Shown: positions 56,153-64,000 of the stretch, piece after piece
Layout of the letters: every line of letters begins with the position of its first letter
How positions within the stretch are numbered: position 1 is the stretch's first letter
Assembly (NCBI RefSeq): GCF_003024525.3
Contig: NZ_CP035934.2
Span: 2,108,001 to 2,172,000, forward strand
DNA: 64,000 nucleotides
Origin: Acinetobacter cumulans
GTDB lineage: Bacteria > Pseudomonadota > Gammaproteobacteria > Pseudomonadales > Moraxellaceae
Direction: 5' to 3'
Made by a program: the position numbers and the translations under genes
The notes under the pieces: generated by a model
The model's input: only the letters and a program-made list of their open reading frames with translations
What the model was told of the DNA's origin: nothing
Database searches by the model: none

Positions 56153-56797
56153 TTAAAACGGCATAGGACAAATAAATTCTACGTCTTGTTCAGTTTTAGG
56201 ATGCTTAAAGCTTAATTGCGCCGCATGCAGACATAAACGTGATGACAGCGCCTGTTGTTCTGGGCTTGCATATAAGGTATCCCCAATAATTGGATGACCC
56301 AAATACTGCATGTGTACACGTAATTGATGCGAACGCCCTGTAATTGGCGTCAAAATTACCCGCGTCACAGGAGAGCCGTTAATTTCAAACTGTTCAGCAA
56401 CCTTCCAATACGTTAAAGCTGGCTTATTGTGTTCTGGCGCAGCAATATGTAAAGGTGGATGTTCTGGATCATAAATCACAGGGACATCGACAGTACCTTC
56501 ACCATGCAAATGGCCTGCCACAATCGCTTGATAGGTTTTGGAGGTTTGACGTTCTTGAAACTGACGGGAGATGCGGTTTTGACCCAACTTAGAGAGCGCA
56601 AAAACCAAAATACCTGAGGTATCGCGGTCTAAGCGATGAATCAGTAATGTTTTGGGTTCTGCTTGAACTAAGCGATTGATTAAGCAGTCCTGTAGATCTG
56701 CGGTTTTTCCTGGTACGGTGAGCAAGCCTGCTGGCTTATGAATCACCATAAAATCTTCATCACGATGAATTAAATGTTCTGTTAGAAAATTATTCAA
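56153..56797 (-). CDS. rluA: Pseudouridine synthase RluA
   Basis: A 214-aa enzyme of the RluA type, which in E. coli modifies 23S rRNA U746 and tRNA U32. The catalytic motif is LLIHRLDRDTSGILVFAL (Asp about residue 56), with KPAGLLTVPG before it and TPITGRSHQLRVHMQYLGHP after it. The size is that of RluA rather than RluC/D. The start appears to be TTG 56797 since a stop lies two codons upstream in frame. Confidence 0.9.
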   Translation of the reverse strand: MNNFLTEHLIHRDEDFMVIHKPAGLLTVPGKTADLQDCLINRLVQAEPKTLLIHRLDRDTSGILVFALSKLGQNRISRQFQERQTSKTYQAIVAGHLHGEGTVDVPVIYDPEHPPLHIAAPEHNKPALTYWKVAEQFEINGSPVTRVILTPITGRSHQLRVHMQYLGHPIIGDTLYASPEQQALSSRLCLHAAQLSFKHPKTEQDVEFICPMPF

Positions 56798-56929
56798 TGT
56801 TCAATCCAGGCCAATCGTGAAAACAAGGGCGCAATAATAAAAAGCTTAGCCAAGAAATACAATGCGAAAAGTCTTATTTCCCGATGATTTTTCCGATTTT
56901 ATAAAAAATAAATTTCAATTCATCAAAAA

Positions 56930-57391
56930 TTAAATTTTAGCTTGCAAAATTTTGAGTAATTCAACCACAGTTGCATGCTGCCAAAAACTTTCATAGCTAA
57001 TATTTGCACCATTAGCACGCCATAAGCCCACTAGGCTAACCATCGCAACAGAGTCTAGGCCATAGCTACGTAAATCGGTTAATGGATCTATCTCCAACGC
57101 ATCCATATCCAGCTGTTCTGCAATTGCCAGTAATATGCCTTTTGCCGATAAAACCCATTCTGCTGGTGCAGATAAATTCCAAAGTCGCATTAAGCTGTAG
57201 CTATTCATGTGGTGAATACCTTGCTCTGACATAGAATCTACCCATTGAATATGCTGTTCTTGACTATTGAGCATCAGCGCATCATCCACTACACAGATTT
57301 GCTCTGTTACGCTATATAGATGCGGTAAAATCTGTTTCAGCATAGGCGTTATTTCGCCAGCAAAAATCAGTTGCGGATGGCTTTGTTGCAC
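56930..57391 (-). pseudogene. C-terminal remnant of an isochorismatase-aryl carrier protein (EntB/BasF-like), cut by the IS
   Basis: The frame enters from the IS (first codons VQQSH come from the IS end) and keeps about 148 native residues. The first 50 align with the end of the EntB isochorismatase domain (LIFAGEI...ICVVDDALMLNSQEQHI versus LIITG...FMVADALADFSRDEH), although the AHIGC catalytic segment is not kept. The second part is a carrier domain with the phosphopantetheine Ser in SYGLDSVAMVSL and the EntB-like tail. In siderophore pathways (enterobactin, acinetobactin) this enzyme supplies and carries dihydroxybenzoate. The 5' part is missing, so it is a relic. Confidence 0.75.
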
Positions 57392-57394
57392 AAA
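57379..57394 (+). repeat. Left terminal inverted repeat of the IS
   Basis: GGCTTTGTTGCACAAA, identical in reverse complement to the right end; it abuts the carrier-protein remnant. Confidence 0.93.
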
Positions 57395-57432
57395 CCTATC
57401 GTTAAGGGCTTATTCCACAATATAATTTCCAA

Positions 57433-58365
57433 ATGAACAAGCCTGCACCTAAAATTTATCGTACCACCAATTGGTCTTCTTATAATCGAGCATTAATAAA
57501 TCGAGGAAATATTTCAATTTGGTTTGACACTAAGACTCAATGGTATGCGCAGCCAAAAGGCAAGCATGGACGAAATCAAACTTATTCCAACACCGCCATC
57601 CAATGCTGTCTAATGATTAAATCTTTATTTCGCCTTTCTTTACGTATGGTCACAGGTTTTGTTCAAAGTCTGATTAAACTCTGTGGATTAAATTGGACAG
57701 CACCAGATTACAGTACGCTTTGCAGAAGACAAAAACATATTGATATTGCGATTAGTTATCAAAAAAGCAGTGGTGGGCTTAACTTGCTGGTAGACTCTAC
57801 CGGTCTAAAGTTTTTAGGTGAAGGTGAATGGAAAAGGAAGAAACATCAGCCTGAATATCGTCGTCAATGGCGTAAATTACATATTGGTATAGATGCTAAA
57901 ACTCTCCAAATACGTGCAGTTCAGCTTACAACTAACAATGTAAGTGATTCACAGGTACTTGGTGATTTACTCGATCAAATTTCCTTAGATGAGCAGATTG
58001 ACTCTGTTTATACGGATGGCGCTTATGACACCAAACAATGTCGTCAGGTCATTGCAGATCGGCAAGCGCATGCGGTGATTCCTCCAAGAAAAAATGCGAA
58101 ACCTTGGAAAGATACAAAGGTCAGCTCGCTAGAACGAAATGAATTACTTCGTACTGTTAAACGGTTTGGCAGAATACTATGGAAAAAATGGTCAGGCTAT
58201 CATCGCCGAAGTTTGGTGGAAACCAAGATGCACTGCATCAAATTATTAGGCGATAAACTCAGTGCAAGGAACTTTAATAGCCAAACCAATGAGATCCATG
58301 CACGTGTAGCAGTGTTAAATAAATTTACCGAGTTAGGTCAACCACATACCCAAGTTATGCCTTAA
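57433..58365 (+). CDS. IS5-family DDE transposase
   Basis: A 310-aa transposase. The first Asp of the triad is in LLVDSTGLKFLGEGEW (about residues 115-130), the second in SVYTDGAYDTKQCRQVI, and the Glu in RRSLVETKMHCIKLLG (the Y-(2)-R-(3)-E-(6)-K signature of IS4/IS5-like elements). The gene is intact, so the element may still be active. Confidence 0.95.
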   Translation: MNKPAPKIYRTTNWSSYNRALINRGNISIWFDTKTQWYAQPKGKHGRNQTYSNTAIQCCLMIKSLFRLSLRMVTGFVQSLIKLCGLNWTAPDYSTLCRRQKHIDIAISYQKSSGGLNLLVDSTGLKFLGEGEWKRKKHQPEYRRQWRKLHIGIDAKTLQIRAVQLTTNNVSDSQVLGDLLDQISLDEQIDSVYTDGAYDTKQCRQVIADRQAHAVIPPRKNAKPWKDTKVSSLERNELLRTVKRFGRILWKKWSGYHRRSLVETKMHCIKLLGDKLSARNFNSQTNEIHARVAVLNKFTELGQPHTQVMP

Positions 58366-58387
58366 ATTTGAGTAGATATGGGTAATC

Positions 58388-58828
58388 TTAATTTTTACAT
58401 CTTTGTGCAACAAAGCCGACCTGAGCGAAAAACTTCTCAATCGCCTGCTGTACAATTTCTGCATCCTGAAAAGACTTCAGGCCAGACACGCCCATTGCAC
58501 CCACCAACTGCCCTTCATACAAAATCGGTTCACCACCTTCCAACATGCCAGAAAAGGTATCCATGGTCAGAAAACCCATTTGACCACCCTTAATAATGTC
58601 TTCAAATAACTTTGAAGGACGTCGACTAATCGCAGAACATTTTGCTTTTTCTAAACATAAATTTGCTGTCATGGGCGATGCACCATCCATACGTTTCATC
58701 GCGAGCAAATTGCCGGTTTCATCCGTTACCGCAATACTGACATTGAAACCTTGTTCGGCAGCATAAGCATGCGCTGTATTTAGTAAAAATTCTGCATCCG
58801 CCAAAGTTAAATAGTGCTTGGTTTTCAT
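58388..58828 (-). CDS. GlcG/HbpS family protein with IS-derived C-terminus
   Basis: A 146-aa protein of the GlcG/HbpS/DUF336 heme-binding family: NTAHAYAAEQGFNVSIAVTD, GNLLAMKRMDGASPMTANLC, AISRRPSKLF, GGEPILYEGQLVGAMGVSG and SFQDAEIVQQAIEKF are characteristic. Members bind heme or act in glycolate metabolism; the role is uncertain. The last nine residues (GFVAQRCKN) and the stop lie in the IS, so the natural end was replaced. The loss is probably only a few residues, so the protein may still fold. Confidence 0.85.
   Translation of the reverse strand: MKTKHYLTLADAEFLLNTAHAYAAEQGFNVSIAVTDETGNLLAMKRMDGASPMTANLCLEKAKCSAISRRPSKLFEDIIKGGQMGFLTMDTFSGMLEGGEPILYEGQLVGAMGVSGLKSFQDAEIVQQAIEKFFAQVGFVAQRCKN
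58402..58417 (-). repeat. Right terminal inverted repeat of the IS
   Basis: TTTGTGCAACAAAGCC, the reverse complement of the left end. On the minus strand it encodes the last residues of the HbpS-family protein. Confidence 0.93.
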
Positions 58829-58867
58829 TTAAAATCCTTTTCTTAAAAGGCTGAACTTATAACAACA

Positions 58868-58898
58868 AAAAAGCCCACAGCAGGCTGCGGGCTTTATT
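58868..58898 (-). terminator. hemL terminator
   Basis: Minus-strand stem AAAGCCCGCAGC / GCTGTGGGCTTT followed by TTTTG, about 30 bp after the hemL stop. Confidence 0.88.
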
Positions 58899-58929
58899 CT
58901 AAAGCAGAATTTACCTATTTAAATGAAAA

Positions 58930-60228
58930 TTACTTCATTTCAGCAAAAACTTCTTTTGCCATTTCAATGGTAAATGCAATATCTTCATCACTATGCGCGC
59001 TTGAGAAGAAGCCTGCTTCAAAAGCTGAAGGCGCTAAGTTTACACCGCGCTGTAACATGCCGTGGAAGAATGTACGGAAAGCATCTACATCACATTTCAA
59101 AATTGAATCAAAACCAGTGATTTCAGTTTGATCTGTAAAGTAAATACCAAACATGCCACCCACTTGCTGCGTAAAGAACGGAATGCCTGCTTCATCGGCA
59201 GCTGCCTGTAGACCTGCAAGCAAACCTGCCAATTTTTCAGTTAATGTTTCATAGAAACCTTCTGCACGAAGATGCTTAAACATCTCAATACCTGCACGCA
59301 TTGCAAGTGGATTGCCTGATAATGTGCCTGCTTGATACACCTTGCCTAGTGGCGCGATGCATTCCATCACTTCACGTTTACCGCCAAATGCACCAACTGG
59401 CAGGCCAGCGCCAATAATCTTGCCTAAAGTGGTTAAGTCAGGCGTTACGCCATAATGCGCTTGCGCACCGCCAAGACCGACACGGAAACCTGTCATCACT
59501 TCATCAATGATAAACACAGAACCGTGCTCGTCACATACATCACGGATCGCTTGTAAGAAACCGTCAATAGGTTTCACCAAGTTCATGTTGCCTGCAACTG
59601 GCTCAACAATCACACCTGCAATTTCTGAACCGAATTTTGCAAAGCATTCTTTCAGCATAGCAATATCGTTGTACGGCAGTGTTAAAGTGTGTTTGGCAAA
59701 ATCAGCAGGTACACCAGCAGAAGTCGCCTCGCCCTCACCTTTAGTCAGTAGGCCAGAACCCGCTTTCACTAAAAGCGAATCTGAATGGCCATGGTAACAG
59801 CCTTCAAATTTTACAATCTTGTCACGGCCAGTATAGCCACGAGCTAGACGGATGGCTGTCATGGTTGCTTCAGTCCCCGAGTTGGTCATACGAACCAGCT
59901 CAATAGACGGCATAATTTCGCAAATAATATCAGCCAAAGTGGTTTCATGAACTGTTGGCGCACCAAAACTCAAACCATCAACTGCAGCTTCTTGCACTGC
60001 TTTAATAATGTCTGGCTGTGCATGACCTAAAATCATTGGCCCCCAAGAGCCGACATAGTCTACATAGCGCTTACCGTCGACGTCATACAAATATGCGCCT
60101 TGCGCTTTTTCGATAAATACCGGTGTACCGCCTACACCATTGAATGCACGTACAGGAGAATTTACGCCACCAGGAATATGCTTGCTGGCTTGTTTAAATA
60201 ATTGTTCTTGCTTAGCAGATAAAGTCAT
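58930..60228 (-). CDS. hemL: Glutamate-1-semialdehyde 2,1-aminomutase
   Basis: Makes 5-aminolevulinate, the heme precursor, from glutamate-1-semialdehyde. The 432-aa PLP enzyme has [20 protein letters not shown] N-terminal motifs ([18 protein letters not shown]), [18 protein letters not shown], the PLP site [16 protein letters not shown], and the Lys in [22 protein letters not shown] 60228 was chosen over TTG 60240. Confidence 0.97.
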   Translation of the reverse strand: MTLSAKQEQLFKQASKHIPGGVNSPVRAFNGVGGTPVFIEKAQGAYLYDVDGKRYVDYVGSWGPMILGHAQPDIIKAVQEAAVDGLSFGAPTVHETTLADIICEIMPSIELVRMTNSGTEATMTAIRLARGYTGRDKIVKFEGCYHGHSDSLLVKAGSGLLTKGEGEATSAGVPADFAKHTLTLPYNDIAMLKECFAKFGSEIAGVIVEPVAGNMNLVKPIDGFLQAIRDVCDEHGSVFIIDEVMTGFRVGLGGAQAHYGVTPDLTTLGKIIGAGLPVGAFGGKREVMECIAPLGKVYQAGTLSGNPLAMRAGIEMFKHLRAEGFYETLTEKLAGLLAGLQAAADEAGIPFFTQQVGGMFGIYFTDQTEITGFDSILKCDVDAFRTFFHGMLQRGVNLAPSAFEAGFFSSAHSDEDIAFTIEMAKEVFAEMK

Positions 60229-60269
60229 GAAAATACTCAACTCAAAAAATTTAAAATGCGATTCAATAC

Positions 60270-60890
60270 TTAAGCTTTTTCAGCAAAAAGTTCAGACCAG
60301 TCATATACACGCTGTCCAACCACCGACATTGAACGGCCTAACACATCACTGATCACAGCACAAAGATCTGCACCCGCTTCAATGACTTCAGCGGAATTCT
60401 CTACAGTTAAACCGCCAATTGCGCAAATTGGCACGTTCAATTTAGCTTTGGCTTGTTTTAAAGTTTCTAAACCAATGTTACCTGCTTCAGGCTTGGTTTC
60501 AGTCGCAAAAATAGCGCCAAAAGCAACATAGTTTGCGCCATCCGCAATCGCTTGTTCAGCCAGTTCTAAAGAGTTATTGCAACTGCGTCCAATCAACACA
60601 CCTTTAGGCAAACGTTCTACTGCTTCTTGAATAGAACCATCATCTTGTCCCAAATGCACACCTACACCGTACTGTACAGCTGCGTCTAAGTCATCATTAA
60701 TGACAAAAGGCACTTTATACTGTTCGCATAAATGCTTCATATAACCAATTTCATAGTCCTGATTCTCTTTTGCAACATGCTTACGGCGATATTGCAAAAC
60801 AGCCACTTCATACGTTGCCATTGCGCCTTCAAGCTTAGCTAAAAGTAGCTCAATCGGGTCATCATTGGTAATTAAATATAAACCGCGCAT
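60270..60890 (-). CDS. thiE: Thiamine-phosphate synthase
   Basis: Joins the pyrimidine and thiazole moieties to thiamine phosphate. The 206-aa TIM barrel has [72 protein letters not shown] and [23 protein letters not shown] 60890 was preferred to TTG 60908. No TPP-riboswitch core was found upstream. It lies 41 bp upstream of hemL and is likely co-transcribed. Confidence 0.95.
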   Translation of the reverse strand: MRGLYLITNDDPIELLLAKLEGAMATYEVAVLQYRRKHVAKENQDYEIGYMKHLCEQYKVPFVINDDLDAAVQYGVGVHLGQDDGSIQEAVERLPKGVLIGRSCNNSLELAEQAIADGANYVAFGAIFATETKPEAGNIGLETLKQAKAKLNVPICAIGGLTVENSAEVIEAGADLCAVISDVLGRSMSVVGQRVYDWSELFAEKA

Positions 60891-61150
60891 AATACAATCA
60901 CTTATCAAAACTTAGCAGTATTATAGGCTGAACTACGGCTCTAAGCGCATAGATATTTGCTTGTGCACAGCAAGATTGACTGAGAAATTAAAAAAAAGAT
61001 CTGTTTTTTACAAACAAGTGCTTTTAGGTACAAAAAATACCCAATTATAGGGATAGCGCCATGCCAATATTCACGCTTTAATAGCTTACACAACAACAGC
61101 AATAATATAAAAAAATCAGTACACTTTAAAAGAGAAACATACAGCGCAAA

Positions 61151-61213
61151 TTGGATCTATAAGTGTTTCACCAAAAAACGTTTTGGGGAGCGTTGAAACA
61201 CTTATAGATCCAA
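61151..61213. repeat. 20-bp perfect inverted repeat with inner hairpin
   Basis: Outer arms TTGGATCTATAAGTGTTTCA (61151-61170) and its exact reverse complement (61194-61213). The 23-nt centre has a second stem, CCAAAA / TTTTGG (61171-61176 with 61181-61186). No T-run follows. It could be a REP-like element, a cruciform protein site, or part of a structured RNA. Confidence 0.85.
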
Positions 61214-61303
61214 CCTATTTTCATCTCATACTGCAGTTTTATAGTCCAAATCTAGTTAATCAATTCGGTTATATTTTATCTTTTGTTAAAATATTTTTGT
61301 GCA

Positions 61304-61336
61304 TAAAAAAAGCCTAGAGAAGGTCACTCTAGGCTT
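61304..61336 (-). terminator. Minus-strand terminator downstream of DUF962 or a small RNA
   Basis: Minus-strand stem AAGCCTAGAG / CTCTAGGCTT followed by TTTTT. It is 180 bp beyond the DUF962 stop, leaving room for a small transcript. Confidence 0.88.
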
Positions 61337-61500
61337 GGAAAACTTGTCATAGATTTAATGACTGGCAATTAGTAGAAGAATAACAGTAAAAATGCATTAT
61401 GTGTATAACGCATTTGGGTATTGTTACCTTTTATTAGAGCTTTTTATCTAATTTATATTTATTCCTCACCAAATTTGACAACACAAGCTCAAATAACTTT
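61337..61500 (-). ncRNA. Possible small RNA or micro-ORF transcript
   Basis: Between the DUF962 stop and the strong terminator lies about 170 nt with local palindromes, including AAATGCATTATGTGTATAACGCATTT (as 61390-61415). A 14-codon frame (61413 to 61369, MRYTHNAFLLLFFY) is present but its AGG is poorly spaced. It may be only a long 3' UTR. Confidence 0.3.
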
Positions 61501-61516
61501 CTTCACTTGTGTCATT

Positions 61517-61894
61517 TTAGCTTTCAATACGGTCATGGCGACGATCGATCAAGCTTAAATTACCTCGAATAATATCGCTTAGCATGCGCCAATCCGAAAT
61601 AAAGCTGTACATAGGTTGCTTGAAACTGGCAGGCTTGTTGCGCTCAAATACAAAATGCCCTACCCATGCACATGCATAACCAGAAACCAGCCCATAAAGT
61701 ACATACTTTGGACGTCTTTTAAGAATCGCTTTGGAGAAAAAATACAGTCCTATTGTACTGCCAGTGGCATGTAAACGACGACTGGTAATATTACGATGCT
61801 CAGTCAAATAAAAACGATAAAAATCTGAATATTTTCGAATGGGTAATTGAAATTCGGGCTCTTGCTCAAACTTGGGTTGTACCTGCGCATTCAT
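61517..61894 (-). CDS. DUF962 (Mpo1-like) membrane protein
   Basis: A 125-aa protein with the DUF962/Mpo1 pattern: FYRFYLTEHRNITSRRLHAT then a hydrophobic stretch, a second membrane segment (YVLYGLVSGYACAWVGHFVF) and SFISDWRMLSDI at the end. Yeast Mpo1 is an iron-dependent dioxygenase of fatty-acid alpha-oxidation; bacterial roles are unproven. ATG 61894 has AGGA 8 bp upstream and is favoured over GTG 61921. Confidence 0.85.
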   Translation of the reverse strand: MNAQVQPKFEQEPEFQLPIRKYSDFYRFYLTEHRNITSRRLHATGSTIGLYFFSKAILKRRPKYVLYGLVSGYACAWVGHFVFERNKPASFKQPMYSFISDWRMLSDIIRGNLSLIDRRHDRIES

Positions 61895-62208
61895 TGCAAC
61901 GTCCTGATTGTTTTCTTCCACCTTAGCTTAAATTTCAATCAATGAAAAGCCATTTCATGCTCGGCTTTCACTCTGAAATATTGCCTTTAGTTTTGATACA
62001 GGACATGAAGTTTTGTCCATACAAATTCAAAACAAATACGAAGTGATTTCGTGATCAAACAAAAAGATCAAGTCTTACTTTGCACTGATTTTTAGTTACA
62101 ATCGAGCCTGAAAAATTGAAAACACATTCAATTTCAGGTGCTTTTTTAGGCAATCTGACATTGTAAACAGCCCTTTCCAAATCGGTTGTTTTTATTTAGG
62201 ACATAATC
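61895..62208. other. Intergenic region, DUF962 to CYTH-CHAD gene
   Basis: Divergent promoter region. It has a hairpin CCTGAAAAATTGAA / TTCAATTTCAGG (62107-62138) followed by GCTTTTTTA, which could act as an attenuator or terminate a short leader transcript. The AGGA for the downstream gene is at its end. Confidence 0.5.
62107..62147 (+). terminator. Attenuator-like hairpin in the CYTH-CHAD leader
   Basis: Stem 62107-62120 with 62127-62138 (imperfect, two unpaired A) and then TGCTTTTTTA. It lies about 60 bp before the start codon. Confidence 0.5.
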
Positions 62209-63669
62209 ATGGTTGAAGTTGAATTAAAATTTCAGATTCCAGAAGCACGACGCACAGCATTACTTAAAGCAATCGACCCAAAAAAATCAGAACAGATTCA
62301 ACTTAAAGCCAAATATTTTGATACTGCCGATAAATTAATGGCACAACAACACGCAGCGATTCGCCAACGCTTAGAAGGAGATCGTTGGATACAAACGCTT
62401 AAAGCAGCTGGCAAAACCCATATTGAGCGCTTTGAACATAATCTTGATTTAGGTATACACGAAAATGCACCTGAGCTTGACTTGTCTGTTTATCAGCAAC
62501 ATACCGATGCCTTACAGGTACTAAAAAATGCGCTAGGCGATCAAGTTGATCAACTACAACTACAGTTTGAAACTGATATTCTGCGTACATGCCGTGTGAT
62601 TCAATACGAAGATGCTGAAATTGAAGTTAGTCTAGATGTGGGCTGTATTCGTACTCAACATGCAGAAGAAATTGTGCATGAAGTCGAGTTTGAGTTAAAA
62701 CAGGGTTCAATTCAGTCTTTACTGGCATTTTGCTTTGAATGGGTTAAAAAATATCAACTTTGGCTAGATGTTCGCAGTAAAGCTGAAATTGGAAATTTAT
62801 TGGTTGCCTCGCAAGTGGTTAGCCCTGCGGTCGTTGCCAAAGACTTTGTACTAAGTAAAAAAGAACCTGCAAGCCAAAATTTAAAGACTTTAGTTGCACA
62901 GCAAATGCAACATTTACTGCCGAATATTGCGGCCATTTCTGCATCTGTTGCCACCCCTGAGCACATGCAAGAAGCTCGCACTGCCCTCAAACATTTACAA
63001 TTAACCATTAGCTTATTTAAAGATTGGAACCCAGATGTTTCTGACAAATGGGGCTATCAATTAGAGGCTTTTAAGCAACAGTTTGACCAATTACAACACT
63101 TCGAACACATGCGCGATACGCTGGGTGCTTTTTTACAAAATCCAACGACTGCAGAGAATTTGGCCAAAGACATATTATATGCCAAAGAAAAACTCGGAAA
63201 TTTGGTTAAATCGACCCTCAATGTGCATCATTATTTAGAACTGATGATGTTCAGCCTCAATGAAACCCAGCATGTACAAAGCCATGACTTAAAATGGTTT
63301 GCACACAACACATTGCAACAGCAATACAAGTTACTACAAGACAGTTTAAACCTTGCCGACATCACTGATTTTGAAAGCTTAGATGTGCTGGCTCGACATA
63401 TTCAAGAGCTCAAATTTAGCTTCCCAATTTTAACCTCTATTTACGATGTAAAAAATCTACAGAAGTATGGTAAAGCACTGAATGATGCACAATTAGCAGC
63501 CCATGAATATCAGGTTTTATCTACATCTGCTCAATACATTCAACAAACTGAGCTAGAAGCCAGTGATTGGTTTGTACTCGGCTGGTTAACGGCGAAACAA
63601 GAAGTGTACGCACAGCGCCTACTGGAAGCGACTGAACAATTTTTAGTAAGTCGTAAATTGATTAAATAA
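62209..63669 (+). CDS. CYTH and CHAD domain protein (inorganic triphosphatase-like)
   Basis: A 486-aa protein. The N-terminal CYTH domain (about residues 1-205) begins MVEVELKFQIP, whose ExExK is the catalytic signature, and has QRLEGDRWIQTLK, VIQYEDAEIEVSLDVG and HEVEFELKQG. The C-terminal helical CHAD domain (about 220-486) has conserved His/Lys/Arg residues that bind polyphosphate. The E. coli homologue YgiF is an inorganic triphosphatase. It is monocistronic. Confidence 0.93.
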   Translation: MVEVELKFQIPEARRTALLKAIDPKKSEQIQLKAKYFDTADKLMAQQHAAIRQRLEGDRWIQTLKAAGKTHIERFEHNLDLGIHENAPELDLSVYQQHTDALQVLKNALGDQVDQLQLQFETDILRTCRVIQYEDAEIEVSLDVGCIRTQHAEEIVHEVEFELKQGSIQSLLAFCFEWVKKYQLWLDVRSKAEIGNLLVASQVVSPAVVAKDFVLSKKEPASQNLKTLVAQQMQHLLPNIAAISASVATPEHMQEARTALKHLQLTISLFKDWNPDVSDKWGYQLEAFKQQFDQLQHFEHMRDTLGAFLQNPTTAENLAKDILYAKEKLGNLVKSTLNVHHYLELMMFSLNETQHVQSHDLKWFAHNTLQQQYKLLQDSLNLADITDFESLDVLARHIQELKFSFPILTSIYDVKNLQKYGKALNDAQLAAHEYQVLSTSAQYIQQTELEASDWFVLGWLTAKQEVYAQRLLEATEQFLVSRKLIK

Positions 63670-63696
63670 TTGAGCAAAATAACTTTGCCCTTTAAT

Positions 63697-63723
63697 AAAA
63701 AGCAGACTGATGTCTGCTTTTTT
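63697..63723. terminator. Bidirectional terminator at the right end
   Basis: Stem AAAAAGCAGAC / GTCTGCTTTTT around TGAT, between the CYTH-CHAD gene and the convergent partial gene. Confidence 0.93.
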
Positions 63724-63786
63724 ATGCACTAAATGGATTGTCATGTAGTCCGCTAGATACGGCGTATTGAAACTGCATTGATCTGC

Positions 63787-64000
63787 TTAACGATTTTTCC
63801 CAAATACCTTCCATGTGTTGTTATCTGCCAATGCATCTGCATAACTATCACTACGCTGCTTACGGGGTTTATCGCGTGCATCCACCAACTTAAAATCAGG
63901 CTCTACACTCAACACAATACCATTCACATAGAAACGTGTTCGTGTGTAATCACTTTGCCCATGCTGAAAAACATACGTTCTTAAATCAATAAATTCGCGA
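63787..64000 (-). CDS. Hypothetical protein, C-terminal part (5' end outside window)
   Basis: An open minus-strand frame enters at the right edge and ends at 63787. The 71 visible residues include REFIDLRTYVFQHGQSDYTR, FYVNGIVLSVEPDFKLVD and a basic tail ending in KVFGKNR. The hydrophilic, strand-rich sequence has no family I recognise. A terminator follows at the expected distance, which supports a real gene end. Confidence 0.65.
   Translation of the reverse strand, partial: REFIDLRTYVFQHGQSDYTRTRFYVNGIVLSVEPDFKLVDARDKPRKQRSDSYADALADNNTWKVFGKNR

Larger units (their letters stand above)
57379..58417 (+). mobile_element. IS5-family (IS903-like) insertion sequence, complete
   Basis: A 1039-bp element with perfect 16-bp terminal inverted repeats GGCTTTGTTGCACAAA at 57379-57394 and 58402-58417 and one transposase gene. 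The IR resembles that of IS903. IS903-group elements usually make 9-bp target duplications; here the left flank GTTGCGGAT and right flank GACCTGAGC differ, so the element did not simply insert here. It truncates the genes on both sides. Confidence 0.92.
60891..61516. other. Structured intergenic region, thiE to DUF962
   Basis: About 620 bp without a convincing gene of normal size. It contains a 63-bp inverted-repeat structure (61151-61213) and a minus-strand terminator (61304-61336) with a possible small transcript behind it; see those entries. Confidence 0.6.

Noticed and set aside
57370..58426. Target site duplication of the IS
   Set aside because: The 9-bp flanks (GTTGCGGAT and GACCTGAGC) differ, and shorter repeats do not match either.
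60891..61150. TPP riboswitch before thiE
   Set aside because: The conserved CUGAGA and surrounding core of the THI element are not present.
61151..61213. pdif (XerC/XerD) site
   Set aside because: The arms do not resemble XerC/XerD half-sites and the spacer is far longer than 6 bp.

Overview
The window is A+T-rich chromosomal DNA of a gammaproteobacterium, almost certainly an Acinetobacter species. This rests on the kdsD-kdsC-lptC-lptA-lptB lipooligosaccharide operon, the desaturase/ferredoxin-reductase/TetR trio, poly-N-acetylglucosamine (pga) genes, and several small proteins of Acinetobacter type. No prophage, CRISPR array or rRNA operon was seen. Both edges cut a gene: a GGDEF diguanylate cyclase on the left and an unidentified minus-strand gene on the right.

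Layout. 0-8 kb: cyclase end, mutS, ferredoxin fdxA, an M15-like lipoprotein, an O-methyltransferase, a universal stress protein, a hexapeptide acyltransferase and a YigZ protein. 8-13 kb: a three-gene type I secretion operon (adaptor, ABC exporter, TolC-like porin) with no substrate gene beside it. 13-18 kb: LOS biosynthesis and transport operon, tRNA-Gly(GCC), cysS. 18-25 kb: TonB-dependent receptor, a small DUF1871-like protein, amidotransferase, LysE exporter, YceI, NTF2-like protein, GNAT. 25-30 kb: tkt, then metK behind a 0.7 kb leader that ends in a candidate RNA switch, then a SUKH (SMI1/KNR4) protein. 30-38 kb: Ala-rich lipoprotein, VIT-family transporter, YeeE/YedE transporter, a radical-SAM DNA-repair pair, nitronate monooxygenase, a 49-aa membrane peptide, dusB. 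38-44 kb: pgaBCD without pgaA, then a DUF1615 lipoprotein overlapping a HAD phosphatase. 44-48 kb: acyl desaturase, its electron-transfer partner, and a divergent TetR/FabR-type regulator.

47.7-53.2 kb looks most accessory: an orphan NarL-type response regulator, a secreted NLP (necrosis-inducing-like) protein with a GHIHDWE heptapeptide, a lone PAAR spike protein, a PcfJ-like protein, a second DUF1871-like protein and an unknown protein. 53-57 kb returns to housekeeping genes (rapA, rluA). At 57.4-58.4 kb a complete IS5-family (IS903-like) element sits between two broken genes. On its left is the C-terminal remnant of an EntB/BasF-type isochorismatase-aryl carrier protein (a siderophore enzyme); on its right is a GlcG/HbpS heme-binding-family gene whose last codons come from the IS. 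No target duplication flanks the IS, which suggests a rearrangement or deletion, possibly of siderophore genes. 58.9-64 kb: hemL, thiE, a 0.6 kb intergenic region with a 20-bp perfect inverted repeat and a possible small RNA, a DUF962 protein, and a CYTH-CHAD protein.

Main candidates for something new: the SD-sequestering RNA element before metK, the NLP/PAAR/response-regulator neighbourhood, and the structured DNA at 61.15-61.34 kb. All calls come from reading the sequence; no database search was run.
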